This document shows positions 16,672 to 25,178 of a stretch of DNA of 64,000 bases, piece by piece (the first letter of the stretch is position 1; the number at the start of each line of letters is the position of its first letter). The stretch is taken from the NCBI RefSeq assembly GCF_947492815.1, contig NZ_CANLOB010000005.1:124001-188000 (forward strand), given 5' to 3'. The position numbers were made by a program, and so were the translations under genes. The stretch is from an uncultured Dokdonia sp. Lineage in GTDB: Bacteria > Bacteroidota > Bacteroidia > Flavobacteriales > Flavobacteriaceae. Below the pieces are notes generated by a model that saw only the letters and a list, made by a program, of their open reading frames with translations, was not told the DNA's origin and made no database searches.

Positions 16672-17787
16672 TTATTTATTTGTTTTTAAGTGTGTTGGAG
16701 GTTTTCCGGTAATTTTCTTTACGGCTCTATTAAAAGATGCTTTTGAGTTGAAACCAGCATCATAGGCTATAGAAAGTAAGGTGTATTTCTCGCTTTTAGG
16801 GTCTTCTAGCATTCGTTTTACCTCTTCTATTCGTAGTTCGTTGATGTAATCAGTAAACTTTTTTTGTAGAATATTATTTAAAGATTTGGTCACGAGGTAT
16901 GGTTTCTGGTGTAGCTTTCGCGAAAGCGTACCCAGTGTTAATTCAGGGTCTTTATATAATGACTCTTCTTTCATTAGTTGCTGTATGGAAATAGCAATTT
17001 CTTCTAGTTGCTTCTGTTCCTTGGTAGATAATTGTTGTATAGGTTTTACGGCTGCATCTTTACGTCTCGAAAATCCTTCTATACCTAACCAATAGGTAAT
17101 AATCGCCATGCCTATAAATACAGGGTGGCCATAAAATAAATTACTAGCAAAATTGAAGAAAAAGTAATCTACAAGAATCCCTATGATATATGCAATAGCA
17201 AATATTTTGATAATGATTACAACACGTTTAATCCATTGTAATTTTCTTGTGATACGTTCATAATTGGTAAGTTCAGGAAGGTGAGAAAGTATTTTTTGGG
17301 ACGTACTTGTGTAATAGATAAGAAGTGCGCTAGAAATAACATACATGGTAGGGTAGCGCATCCAAGCCATGTACCCGTAATAACCTAGCCAAGAGAGACT
17401 TTCTCTGGTTCCATCCCAATAAAAGTTTTGCGATTTTATAAAGAAACTCCAGATAATTTCAATAAGAACTGGGAGAAAATGAATGTAGTCTTTTCGCTTT
17501 AAGCGAAAATCAGGGTTGACATAGCTCTTTACAAAGAAGAATAGAAGTGTACCGTATATCCAATTATATTCTAAGAGCACTTGATACCAAAAATCATAGC
17601 GACCATATCCAAATATCTTACTTGTTTCTACTAATAATCGATAGGAGAAAAAGAAAAGAATGGCAGCTAGAAATCTATTGGCATAAAAATGCATGCCTCT
17701 TTTTTGAGATAAAATAATGCCATATACAATTCCCTGAAAAGCGCCTACAGATAATAAGACAATGAGTATGTACTCTATAGATTTCAC
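16672..17787 (-). CDS. Membrane-bound AraC family regulator
   Basis: 371 residues. The N-terminal 250 residues hold about six or seven hydrophobic helices (for example SIEYILIVLLSVGAFQG and YFFFNFASNLFYG). The C-terminal 100 residues are an AraC DNA-binding domain with TLGTLSRKLHQKPYLVTKSL and TLLSIAYDAGFNSKASFNRA and the final ITGKPPTHLK. Such proteins sense a signal at the inner membrane and regulate nearby genes, here plausibly the lipoprotein-yceI operon 109 bases downstream. The iterated palindrome is embedded as LSRK within the first helix-turn-helix. Confidence 0.85.
   Translation of the reverse strand: MKSIEYILIVLLSVGAFQGIVYGIILSQKRGMHFYANRFLAAILFFFSYRLLVETSKIFGYGRYDFWYQVLLEYNWIYGTLLFFFVKSYVNPDFRLKRKDYIHFLPVLIEIIWSFFIKSQNFYWDGTRESLSWLGYYGYMAWMRYPTMYVISSALLIYYTSTSQKILSHLPELTNYERITRKLQWIKRVVIIIKIFAIAYIIGILVDYFFFNFASNLFYGHPVFIGMAIITYWLGIEGFSRRKDAAVKPIQQLSTKEQKQLEEIAISIQQLMKEESLYKDPELTLGTLSRKLHQKPYLVTKSLNNILQKKFTDYINELRIEEVKRMLEDPKSEKYTLLSIAYDAGFNSKASFNRAVKKITGKPPTHLKTNK
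16914..16927. repeat. Iterated palindrome GCTTTCGCGAAAGC, copy 5
   Basis: Perfect copy inside the DNA-binding domain of the membrane AraC regulator, read as LSRK, with right flank GTACCCAG. Confidence 0.9.
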
Positions 17788-17810
17788 TCCTCTAAGATAA
17801 AGAAGTGTTG

Positions 17811-18530
17811 TTAAGAAACAATTTTCTTTTTATAGTATTCGTGTAATTCTTCGGCAGATGCACCGAACCATTTTTTTACATAAATCGCCCAAAAATGATA
17901 TTGTAATTTCCAGATACCATTGTTTTTATAGCGTCTAGAGGAAGTAGTTATTTTTTTATTGATGACTACAAATTCCTTCCGTGCATATAACTTATTAATA
18001 AGATCGTTGTCTTCATAAATGATAAAGCGCTCATCATATCTGCCTAATTCTTCAAATAGCTTTTTTGTGATAAACTGACTTTGATCTCCTCCTCGGCAGG
18101 CTCTCCATGAGAACTGCGTAAGCCAACTAGCAAGGCGTAACCACCAGTGATTACTATCAAAACGCATTCTAAAGCAACCGGCATGATTGCCCTTTGAGAC
18201 TTCATTTAAAATATATTGATCATATCCATTAGGAGGAAAACTATCGGCGTGTAAAAAGTAAAGGACAGTTCCCTTTGCAACGGCAGCTCCTGCATTCATT
18301 TGCTTTGCACGACCCTTTGGGGAAGTGATCACAGTAATATGGTGTAGGCTATGCTTAGAAATGTATTGTTGAATGATATCTGGTGTGTTGTCTTCACTTT
18401 TGCCATCAACAATAACAATCTCAATAGGTGTGTTTGGATTTTTAGAGGCGTCTAGATGCTTCAAAAGCCGAGAAATATTCTCGGCTTCATTAAGCGTAGG
18501 TATTACTATCGAAATTTTGGGAGTTCCCAA
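17811..18530 (-). CDS. TIGR04283-like family 2 glycosyltransferase, arsenosugar-associated
   Basis: 239 residues, GT-A fold family 2: SIVIPTLNEAENISRLL at the start, IVIVDGKSEDNT, and AKGTVLYFLHADSFPP supplying the metal-binding acidic motif (HAD). The subfamily signatures GRAKQMNAGA and ACRGGDQSQFITKK are those of TIGR04283, first named transferase 2, rSAM/selenodomain-associated, and now linked to arsenosugar synthesis. It would add or transfer a sugar or glycerol-type group in that pathway. Six bases separate it from the DUF547 lipoprotein gene upstream, so they are co-transcribed. Confidence 0.85.
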   Translation of the reverse strand: MGTPKISIVIPTLNEAENISRLLKHLDASKNPNTPIEIVIVDGKSEDNTPDIIQQYISKHSLHHITVITSPKGRAKQMNAGAAVAKGTVLYFLHADSFPPNGYDQYILNEVSKGNHAGCFRMRFDSNHWWLRLASWLTQFSWRACRGGDQSQFITKKLFEELGRYDERFIIYEDNDLINKLYARKEFVVINKKITTSSRRYKNNGIWKLQYHFWAIYVKKWFGASAEELHEYYKKKIVS

Positions 18531-18536
18531 ATATGT

Positions 18537-19490
18537 TTATTTATTAAGTGACCAATTATAATCTTTATATCTCTTTTTAGCCTTTGCATTAATAGGCGTA
18601 TCAGAATACGTATTTAAAAAGTCTATAACCGATCCGTTAGTTTTAAAATCTTTTGCAAACCAATTGAAAATTTCTGAGATTTCAATGCTATTAGCTGTAA
18701 TAGTATTACGTTTTTTATCATTTACAAAACGTCTTGCTAATGTGTCTAATTGTTTGTCTACTTTTTGAGCAGTAAATGCTTCGTTTAACAATGGAGGGCA
18801 AGAAAAGGATGCACAATTAATTCCAAAGTGGATACGAGCATCTCCCATTTTACGTAGAATTTTATGCTCAATTTCATTAAGATTATAATATTTTTCACCT
18901 AATTTCCAGAAACGTTGTCCCCATGGGTCTTTGATATCTTTAATACTTGCTAATGGATAATTACGGAGAATAAGATCTACCGTCATAGCATTATAGGCGT
19001 TCATCCAATAGGCAAGTTTGTCTTCCTTGCTCCACTGATCTGTAGGCATATTTTCTCCTAAGGCTTTTATATAGTTTCTTAGCGTACTCCAATTTCTTTT
19101 AAATCCATCATAATCTACATTTCCTTGTGGAGACACATAGGTTGCTACTAAATCACCATAGCTGGTATGATCAAAAGCTTCCAGTGGTTTTATGGTAGGC
19201 ACAGGAACATCTGCCATTTTTTCTTCATTAGGTTGTATGTCTGTATTTAGAACTACAGTCGTTTCTTCCTTTGTGTCTTTTTTTGGAGCCTCCATCATGT
19301 CTTTTTCTACTTCAGGAGCTTCACGTTCTATAACAGTTTTGGTTTCTGTTTTTACTTCTTCTTTAGCTGCATTCTCGTTGATAGTAACTGTTTGCTTTGT
19401 TTGTTGTTCTGTAGTAGCTATTCTTTTACTTCCGCCACAGGCAGTTAATATACCTGTTGTAAGTGCTAATGCTATTAGGTAATATTTCAT
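18537..19490 (-). CDS. DUF547 lipoprotein
   Basis: 317 residues: lipoprotein signal (LTTGILTACGGS, Cys18), a low-complexity Glu/Lys/Thr-rich spacer of about 80 residues, and a C-terminal DUF547 domain (from about 100) with AYWMNAYNAMTVDLILRNYP, HFGINCASFSCPPLLNEAF and the closing YKDYNWSLNK. The spacer would hold the domain away from the membrane. Co-transcribed with the TIGR04283-like transferase. A second DUF547 protein lies at 5678-6388. The family's reaction is unknown. Confidence 0.85.
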   Translation of the reverse strand: MKYYLIALALTTGILTACGGSKRIATTEQQTKQTVTINENAAKEEVKTETKTVIEREAPEVEKDMMEAPKKDTKEETTVVLNTDIQPNEEKMADVPVPTIKPLEAFDHTSYGDLVATYVSPQGNVDYDGFKRNWSTLRNYIKALGENMPTDQWSKEDKLAYWMNAYNAMTVDLILRNYPLASIKDIKDPWGQRFWKLGEKYYNLNEIEHKILRKMGDARIHFGINCASFSCPPLLNEAFTAQKVDKQLDTLARRFVNDKKRNTITANSIEISEIFNWFAKDFKTNGSVIDFLNTYSDTPINAKAKKRYKDYNWSLNK

Positions 19491-19776
19491 TTGTTTGATT
19501 TTATGGGGTATGTGCTTTATACCAATACTTCCTTTTTGGACTTATTTTGTTTTTCATTCTAGTAGTCCAAAATTTAAGCCATACTTTACATATTGGGGTA
19601 TTTATTTTTTTTAAGCTTTTTAATAGGAAAGGAAGCGATGCAGTTATTGAGCCGTTTACAAAACTAATTCAAAATTCATTTAGAGTTTGTATAGGTGTAA
19701 TGAAAGAAGATAATTTTGATAGTATCTATTCCTGAAGATATTTTATAATTACCTTGACAATTTTATTAAACAGTAA
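19491..19776. other. Intergenic region without a supported gene
   Basis: A 62-codon plus-strand frame exists at 19547-19735, but it has no recognisable features. The region probably carries the promoter of the DUF547-transferase operon. Confidence 0.5.
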
Positions 19777-19974
19777 TTAATGAATTATAGAGTGGTGGTC
19801 TTTATTTTTAGAGGTATTATATTTAGATTTCCCTTCTTTAGGGCTACACATATAGCAGCTACAAGGTTTTCCAGTTGTTTTAAGAATATAACCTTCTGAT
19901 TTATTAAGATTATAATTTCTTAATCGCTGTTTGAACTTATGTAATCCCTTTAAACGTCTTTCAAATTTATTCAT
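19777..19974 (-). CDS. Small Cys-motif protein (CSCYMCS)
   Basis: 65 residues from the ATG at 19974. Basic N-terminal half (FERRLKGLHKFKQRLRNYNL), then TTGKPCSCYMCSPKEGK: three cysteines in a CxCxxC pattern, followed by a hydrophilic tail. Small proteins with this GxPCSCxMC motif are, to my recollection, widespread in Bacteroidetes but of unknown function; the motif could bind a metal and the basic half nucleic acid. It stands alone on its strand near a RiPP-like precursor. Confidence 0.6.
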   Translation of the reverse strand: MNKFERRLKGLHKFKQRLRNYNLNKSEGYILKTTGKPCSCYMCSPKEGKSKYNTSKNKDHHSIIH

Positions 19975-20325
19975 TAGTAACAAATGGTAGTAACCTCAAT
20001 ATAATAAAACTAAAAATTGTAGGTAGTGGTTATGGAAGTTTAACAATTTAATAATTCGGATGATTCCAATAATAAGTAACAAAAGATTTATTATATCACT
20101 TGGATTCATCTGCAATTTACAGTAAAAAATAGATGTACCTATCAGTTCCGCTATTCGGTAGAAATAATATTTAAAATTTTTAATCGCTCATACGTAGGTG
20201 GTGTCCTCAAAGGTTTAAAATTAAATAATAATTGAAGATATAATTTTAATTGAAGTCATAGTAGCAATATTGTTGCGATTATTCAACAATAACATAAAAC
20301 ACAAATACTGTAATAATAAGTAGGC
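19975..20325. other. Intergenic region, nothing recognised
   Basis: 351 AT-rich bases between the small Cys-motif gene and the precursor peptide gene. I see no convincing frame, hairpin or repeat. Confidence 0.5.
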
Positions 20326-20496
20326 TTAACAGTTAAAACTGCCAAAGAAATCTATAGTTATTTCGCAATCATACTGTTTTGAGATTCTACAACCAAAATT
20401 ATTCGCAGAAGCCCCATGTATATGTTTCATTTCAGAAGGTTTTAATTTTGAAATTACTTCTTTATTTAGGTTAAGAGCTTTAAGACTTTTTTTCAT
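20326..20496 (-). CDS. RiPP-like precursor peptide (class I lanthipeptide-type leader)
   Basis: 56-residue reading frame, ATG at 20496 and TAA at 20326-20328. The first 18 residues, MKKSLKALNLNKEVISKL, match the leader pattern of Bacteroidetes lanthipeptide and other RiPP precursors (a K/L-rich start followed by LNLNKE-type sequence). The rest has three Cys (36, 44, 56) and Ser/Thr residues suitable for modification. No double glycine is visible; HGAS around 27-30 may be the processing region. No maturation enzymes are next to it; a LanC lies 30 kb away. Confidence 0.6.
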   Translation of the reverse strand: MKKSLKALNLNKEVISKLKPSEMKHIHGASANNFGCRISKQYDCEITIDFFGSFNC

Positions 20497-20628
20497 AATA
20501 ATCATTTTTGTGATGAATCAAAAATATATAAAAAACTAAAATTGAAAGTATTAACCGATAAAAGTTAACAGTAGTTTTTGTAACAAGAATATAAGTTCCT
20601 AATTCTTGTTTCAGTTTAAGAATGCCAA

Positions 20629-20660
20629 CAAAAAAGGATAGCTCAATGGCTATCCTTTTT
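20629..20660 (-). terminator. Rho-independent terminator of the arsenosugar operon
   Basis: Stem of 12 bp (20631-20642 with 20649-20660), loop TCAATG, flanked by A-run and T-run. It follows the stop of the arsM-like gene on the minus strand. Confidence 0.9.
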
Positions 20661-20681
20661 ATATTTTAATTGAAATACTTA

Positions 20682-21650
20682 TTAGCAGCATCCACCACCA
20701 TCATAATGATAGGTAGACTCACTAATAAAGATATCATTACGACCTAAATTTGCAATGTCTTGCGCTGTTTTGTCACAAACCGCTAGTGGCTGATTTTTTA
20801 AAAGAACGTGTCCTTTTTTATCATCAAAATAATCTTCATCACCATAATAAATAGCAGCTTTTCCTGTAAAAATACAAGGACCATCTTCTGGCATTGGATC
20901 TTTAATAGCTGCAATCTCTATAGATTCTATGTAGATAAGCTCATCTGTTGGATATGCACCTGGATTCAAAATACGATATGGCTTACGAGCTCTGATTTCA
21001 ATGGTTCCAAAACCTACATCTGTCAATGCTTTTACATATTCAGCAATAGGAAGACTACCGCTTAAACAAAGGGCACGTAATCTATCATCGTTACGTAATT
21101 CTTCATTCATAGGTTGCTCACAGGTAGGATCACTCATCACCAAACGACCATGCGGTTTTAAAACGCGGTACATCTCTTCTATAGCTTTCTTTAAATCTTC
21201 TGCTTTAAAGATGTTAAAGAGACAATTTTGAGCGGCTACATCAATCGTATTATCAGCTACAGGTAAATTAAGTGCATCTCCTTTTTTAAGATCTACAAAC
21301 TCGCTTTTAAACCAAGGGTTTAATTCTTCTGCTTCTTTAAAATTAACACGTGATGCTTCTAGCATTTCATCAACAACATCTACGCCTACAACGCCACCTT
21401 TATTTCGGTTGAAATATGCAAATTGTAATAATTCCATACCACCACCTACACCAACATATAACATCTTTGGTTCATTGGTGAGATCTCTTGCATTTACGGT
21501 ACTACCACATCCATAATTCATTTCTTGCATGATTTTAGGAATCTTTAATCCTGGTAGTTCCCAAATAGGATTTGTGGTACAGCATAATCCTACATCTGGT
21601 GTTAAGGCCGCTTCTTTATATACATCTACTGTGGCATCTAAATAACTCAT
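20682..21650 (-). CDS. arsM: ArsM-like arsenite S-adenosylmethionine methyltransferase (arsenosugar type)
   Basis: 322 residues. SAM-binding motif MLYVGVGGGMELLQF (63-77) with later EEMYRVLKPHGRLVMSD places it in the class I methyltransferases. Conserved cysteines at 23-24 (VGLCC), 48 (NYGCG) and a C-terminal GGGCC tail (321-322) fit binding of trivalent arsenic. It would methylate arsenite to dimethylarsenite, the input for ArsS. It is the last gene of the eight-gene minus-strand operon starting at 26613, with a terminator 22 bases after its stop. The subfamily name rests on its sequence pattern and neighbours. Confidence 0.85.
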   Translation of the reverse strand: MSYLDATVDVYKEAALTPDVGLCCTTNPIWELPGLKIPKIMQEMNYGCGSTVNARDLTNEPKMLYVGVGGGMELLQFAYFNRNKGGVVGVDVVDEMLEASRVNFKEAEELNPWFKSEFVDLKKGDALNLPVADNTIDVAAQNCLFNIFKAEDLKKAIEEMYRVLKPHGRLVMSDPTCEQPMNEELRNDDRLRALCLSGSLPIAEYVKALTDVGFGTIEIRARKPYRILNPGAYPTDELIYIESIEIAAIKDPMPEDGPCIFTGKAAIYYGDEDYFDDKKGHVLLKNQPLAVCDKTAQDIANLGRNDIFISESTYHYDGGGCC

Positions 21651-21723
21651 ATTTCTGTCTGTTTTATTATAAATTGGTAAGGGGTTTTGTACAATTGAAC
21701 TCCTTAGTCGTATTAAATTCTTT

Positions 21724-22536
21724 TTATATATTTTTTATTAATTCTGTAAATAAAGTGATCATGTTGGGTTCTGCTTTTCCTGCCATTGCTATAATTTCAG
21801 GAATATTTACAGGGGCTAAATTATCTGGATCACACTCGTCAGTTAATACTGATACTGCACTTACAGGAAGCTTTAAATGATTAGCAACAATAATTTCAGG
21901 AACAGTGCTCATGCCTACAGCATCTGCTCCAATAATCTTGAGATATCTATACTCTGCTCTTGTTTCTAATTGTGGTCCTACAACAGATGCATATACTCCT
22001 TTGTGTAGGTTGATTCCGTTTGTAGTAGCTATTTTTTCAAGAGAAGCATTCATCGTAGCATCATAAGGAGCACTCATATCTGTAAAACGTTCTCCCAATT
22101 TTTCGACACCTTTAAAAGCAAGTGGTGATCCACCTTGTAAATTGATGTGGTCATCAATAAGCATGAGTTCCCCTTTTTTAAAGTTGAGGTTTACAGCTCC
22201 CGCGGCGTTAGATACTAATAGCTTTTTAACACCCAATGCATGCATGATACGTACAGGAAATGTTACATCAGTAAGGGAATATCCTTCATATAAATGAAAA
22301 CGACCTTGCATGACAACCACTTTTTTACCTTCAAGTGTTCCATAAATTAATTTCCCAGTATGAAACTCAACGGTCGCTGTTGGAAAATTTGGAATATGGT
22401 TATAGCTTACTTCTTTGATGATGTCTATACTGTTTAGTAATTGACCTAATCCTGTTCCTAGAATAATTCCAATTTCTGGATTGTCAAATCCTTTGTTTTG
22501 GAGGTATTCTGTAGTCTCTTGAATGATTTTTATCAT
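21724..22536 (-). CDS. Purine nucleoside phosphorylase (PNP-I, trimeric class)
   Basis: 270 residues with the family landmarks: IGIILGTGLGQL phosphate-binding loop near the N-terminus, GRFHLYEGY, VSNAAGAVNLNF, GVYASVVGPQLETRAEYR and VGMSTVPEIIVANH. It cleaves purine nucleosides with phosphate to the base and ribose-1-phosphate. It lies inside the arsenosugar operon, 73 bases before arsM. ArsS is known to make a 5'-arsenical of deoxyadenosine; phosphorolysis of that nucleoside would expose an arsenic-bearing ribose for the glycosyltransferases. That role is inference; general purine salvage is the alternative. Confidence 0.9.
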   Translation of the reverse strand: MIKIIQETTEYLQNKGFDNPEIGIILGTGLGQLLNSIDIIKEVSYNHIPNFPTATVEFHTGKLIYGTLEGKKVVVMQGRFHLYEGYSLTDVTFPVRIMHALGVKKLLVSNAAGAVNLNFKKGELMLIDDHINLQGGSPLAFKGVEKLGERFTDMSAPYDATMNASLEKIATTNGINLHKGVYASVVGPQLETRAEYRYLKIIGADAVGMSTVPEIIVANHLKLPVSAVSVLTDECDPDNLAPVNIPEIIAMAGKAEPNMITLFTELIKNI

Positions 22537-22545
22537 AATAATTAC

Positions 22546-23253
22546 TTACTGAATGATCAGTTTTCTTGTTGTTTTTTGATTTCCTGATGAGATTGTCATG
22601 ATGTAAATCCCTGCTTTTAATGAAGGAACATATATCGTTTGGTTTGTAATATTTTGTTGTGTGTGTACTTGTTTTCCCACGACATCATAAATAGTAATGG
22701 TATTATCTTGTGTGGTCAATCCAGTTATTGAAAATTGATCTTTCATAGGGTTTGGCGTGATATCCATAGTGTCAAAAGGGCTCTCTTCGATAGCAAGTGC
22801 AGCACAATCTGCTCCCTCATTATCTCCTAATGTAGCACGACCCCATAATACATCTGCTTGTACACACTGTATGATGATGTAAGAGAAATCACTAAGATTT
22901 ACACTATCAGGAACGTCAAAGGTTTTCATTCCTGTAATAGGGTCATTCATATCTTGCCCTCCATTATCGTCTTGTAATGGTTCTGTCGTTACTTGTAATT
23001 CTGTTCCACCTTGATTAAGACGCTCTGTAGTGGTTAGAAATACACGTAATTCGATTCCTTGTACAGTCGCAAAATCGTCTGCAAAGATGACTTGTTTTGT
23101 TCCATCTGTTTCAAATCTTAAAAAAGCGGTTCCTTCTACAGGATAATCAACAGGGTCATCTACTGCAGCAAGAGTTCCCTCTCTAAAACATTGTGCTTGT
23201 GTAATTGTTGTAATACCTAAAAAGGCAATAAGAATAATCGTAATTTTTTTCAT
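22546..23253 (-). CDS. T9SS-secreted protein with DM13-like domain
   Basis: 235 residues: signal peptide ending TQAQ, a central beta domain (about 22-130) with CFREGTLAAVDD, GTAFLRFETDGTKQVIFADD and GIELRVFL resembling the DM13 electron-transfer domain, and a C-terminal type IX sorting domain from about 160 (MDITPNPMKDQFSI, YDVVGKQV, LKAGIYIMTI, RKLIIQ). It would be exported across the outer membrane. Cys21 and two more Cys could be redox active. Lying between the PNP and transferase genes of the arsenosugar operon, it may provide an extracellular redox step, which is inference. Confidence 0.75.
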   Translation of the reverse strand: MKKITIILIAFLGITTITQAQCFREGTLAAVDDPVDYPVEGTAFLRFETDGTKQVIFADDFATVQGIELRVFLTTTERLNQGGTELQVTTEPLQDDNGGQDMNDPITGMKTFDVPDSVNLSDFSYIIIQCVQADVLWGRATLGDNEGADCAALAIEESPFDTMDITPNPMKDQFSITGLTTQDNTITIYDVVGKQVHTQQNITNQTIYVPSLKAGIYIMTISSGNQKTTRKLIIQ

Positions 23254-23266
23254 GATTGTAGTTTAA

Positions 23267-23881
23267 TTAGTTAATGTATTTGCTAAACTCTGGGTAAGGT
23301 TTTAAATCTTCTGCAAAGTCTATGTCGTTTAGTTCTTCTAGTTTATATACGGTGTACGATGAAAGATCTTTCAATGTGTTTTCAAGCACAGTATCACCGC
23401 CCCATTTTTTATTCTTAAAAACATCAGTAATGAGCACTCTCATCCCTAATAAATAGTATCCCCCGTCTTTTGCTGGGCCAATAACAACATCATTTGTTGT
23501 TAGTGCGTCAAAAGCTTGCTCTAAGTGATGCGTTCGTAAGTCATAAAGATCACTGCCTACAATGATTACTTTTTTATAATTGTCTGAAAACGCATTAGAA
23601 AACGCCTGTTCCATGCGTTGTCCTAAGTCTGCTCCTTCTTGTTGAAATTTTTCAAAAAGAGATGCCTCCCACATATCATGCTCTCTTATTTTGACAGAAT
23701 AACCAACTCGTTTTGCACAGTCATTTTTAATCACAACATCATGTGTGTGTTGTAGTAATTCTTTATAAATAGTAAGTGCATTTTCTTGTCCCACTCCTTT
23801 TGCGAGTCGCGTTTTTACTTTACCCAATTCTGGGTTTCGAGTAAATATAAGAAGGACGTTATCTGTGTTTTTTGTGCTCAC
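23267..23881 (-). CDS. TIGR04282-like transferase (DUF2064), arsenosugar-associated, copy 1
   Basis: 204 residues, CofC/nucleotidyltransferase-like GT-A fold. LLIFTRNPELGKVKTRLAKG at the N-terminus is the nucleotide-binding loop, IIVGSDLYDLRTHHLEQAF the acidic motif, and VIGPAKDGGYYLLGM the substrate signature. TIGR04282 was first described as rSAM/selenodomain-associated transferase 1 and is now linked to arsenosugar synthesis. It overlaps the rhodanese gene by one base. A diverged second copy lies at 24465-25178. Confidence 0.85.
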   Translation of the reverse strand: MSTKNTDNVLLIFTRNPELGKVKTRLAKGVGQENALTIYKELLQHTHDVVIKNDCAKRVGYSVKIREHDMWEASLFEKFQQEGADLGQRMEQAFSNAFSDNYKKVIIVGSDLYDLRTHHLEQAFDALTTNDVVIGPAKDGGYYLLGMRVLITDVFKNKKWGGDTVLENTLKDLSSYTVYKLEELNDIDFAEDLKPYPEFSKYIN

Positions 23882-24369
23882 TATTTATATACTTTAATAC
23901 CAGTTTGTAAATATTTTCCCCATTCTTTGCTGTATACGTGTACACTATCTGTAGGCTTTTTTTGCTTATTTACAAGCGTATATCCTTTGTCTTTCCATGA
24001 GAAGATGCTTCCGTATAAATTATACACATTGGTGTATCCTAATTTTTGAAGACTTTCTCCAAAGTTTTCAGAACGCACTCCTATGGAGCAATACACAACA
24101 ATGGGTTGTGATTTTTTTGGGTACGCTTTCGCGAAAGCGGACGCATCCAACTTCTCACTACTCCAAATAGCATTTGGAATATGACTCACCAAAAACTCTT
24201 CCTTTTTACGTGTGTCCAAAATGAGGTATGCTTTTTTGTTTTTATGAAGATCTTCTACAGAAATATAGGGTACAGTACGGTCATTATACGTATTTAATAT
24301 CTGATCCATAGGTGTTTGAGCCAGTATGGGAACTGATATAAAAAATAAAATAATAACTGTTAATTTCAT
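23881..24369 (-). CDS. Periplasmic rhodanese-like protein
   Basis: 162 residues with a signal peptide ending ILAQ, then one rhodanese domain: LILDTRKKEEFLVSHIPNAI and the active-site loop VVYCSIGVRSE with Cys94. Rhodaneses carry persulfide sulfur; some members of the fold reduce arsenate or act as phosphatases, so in this operon an arsenic or sulfur role (thio-arsenicals) is conceivable. Residues 78-82 (AFAKA) are encoded by the iterated palindrome. One-base overlap with the downstream transferase shows coupling. Confidence 0.9.
   Translation of the reverse strand: MKLTVIILFFISVPILAQTPMDQILNTYNDRTVPYISVEDLHKNKKAYLILDTRKKEEFLVSHIPNAIWSSEKLDASAFAKAYPKKSQPIVVYCSIGVRSENFGESLQKLGYTNVYNLYGSIFSWKDKGYTLVNKQKKPTDSVHVYSKEWGKYLQTGIKVYK
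24125..24138. repeat. Iterated palindrome GCTTTCGCGAAAGC, copy 6
   Basis: Perfect copy inside the rhodanese gene, read as AFAKA. Here the TGGGTAC flank is on the left, i.e. the GTACCCA extension in opposite orientation. Confidence 0.9.
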
Positions 24370-24464
24370 AAGTGATCTACGTGAATTCTACATGACTTAC
24401 AACATATTTAAACGCTGTGAAGTACTATCTATTTATAGATAGGTATGCATTTATAATACATACG

Positions 24465-25178
24465 TTATAAAAGACAAGTGGAGGGAGAACCTTTATTGAA
24501 TATATTATTTGACACAAAAGAATCAATAAGAAATTGAGTGTCTTTTATAATAGCAGTAGTGGTAGTTGTAACAGATTGTAGAACTTGTACGAGTATGCTA
24601 TTTGCTATTTGCTGTTCTTTTTCTAGAATAGTTTCAATATCAAATAGTGTATCAATATCTGATAATGTGTTTAATAAAATAGCGTTTTCGTTTTCTGAAT
24701 ATACATGGAGTAATTTTTCAGAAAGTAAATTTGTCTGCCAAGGTAATTGTAAAAATTTCGTTGGGTCAAACTGTGATTTATGTAATCCTAAGAGGTAAAA
24801 ACCGCCATCTTTAGAAGGTCCTAAAATCAGTTTGTGAGTTTCTAATTTTTGAACAGCATCTACAATATGATGTACTTTAAGATTGGGAGTATCATTTCCT
24901 ATGGTGATTACATTTTCATATCCTTTTTCATAGATAGATTGTATAGCGTTTGTTAAGCGCTCTCCAAAGGTCATGCCTACCTGTTCTTCTTCTGTAGCTC
25001 TATAGTAAGGAAGATTGCTCTTTTTTACGGTAGTAATAGTGTGATTATTTAACTGCGTAAATAACTGCGCCGCATTTTTAAACGGCTTGTTTGCTGCCTC
25101 TTTTTGAGCAGATTGTGCAAATATTAATATGGCAGTTTTTTCTGTTTTCACTATACTTAAGCTACAGTTCCTTGACAA
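24465..25178 (-). CDS. TIGR04282-like transferase (DUF2064), copy 2
   Basis: 237 residues. The same fold as the copy at 23267-23881: VITIGNDTPNLKVHHIVDAV and LILGPSKDGGFYLLGLHKS are aligned with its acidic and GPxKDGG motifs, but the N-terminal nucleotide loop has decayed to ILIFAQSAQKEAANK, lacking the KTRL basic motif. It may be a regulatory or altered-specificity partner of copy 1. The ATG start overlaps arsS by 22 bases; a GTG at 25151 would avoid the overlap. Confidence 0.8.
   Translation of the reverse strand: MSRNCSLSIVKTEKTAILIFAQSAQKEAANKPFKNAAQLFTQLNNHTITTVKKSNLPYYRATEEEQVGMTFGERLTNAIQSIYEKGYENVITIGNDTPNLKVHHIVDAVQKLETHKLILGPSKDGGFYLLGLHKSQFDPTKFLQLPWQTNLLSEKLLHVYSENENAILLNTLSDIDTLFDIETILEKEQQIANSILVQVLQSVTTTTTAIIKDTQFLIDSFVSNNIFNKGSPSTCLL

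Noticed and set aside
17500..17520. TTTTCGCTTTAAGCGAAAA as another palindrome copy
   Set aside because: Different centre (CTTTAAG, not CGCG) and occurs once; treated as a chance dyad in coding DNA.
19547..19735. 62-codon plus-strand frame
   Set aside because: No recognisable motif or partner; composition of random AT-rich sequence.
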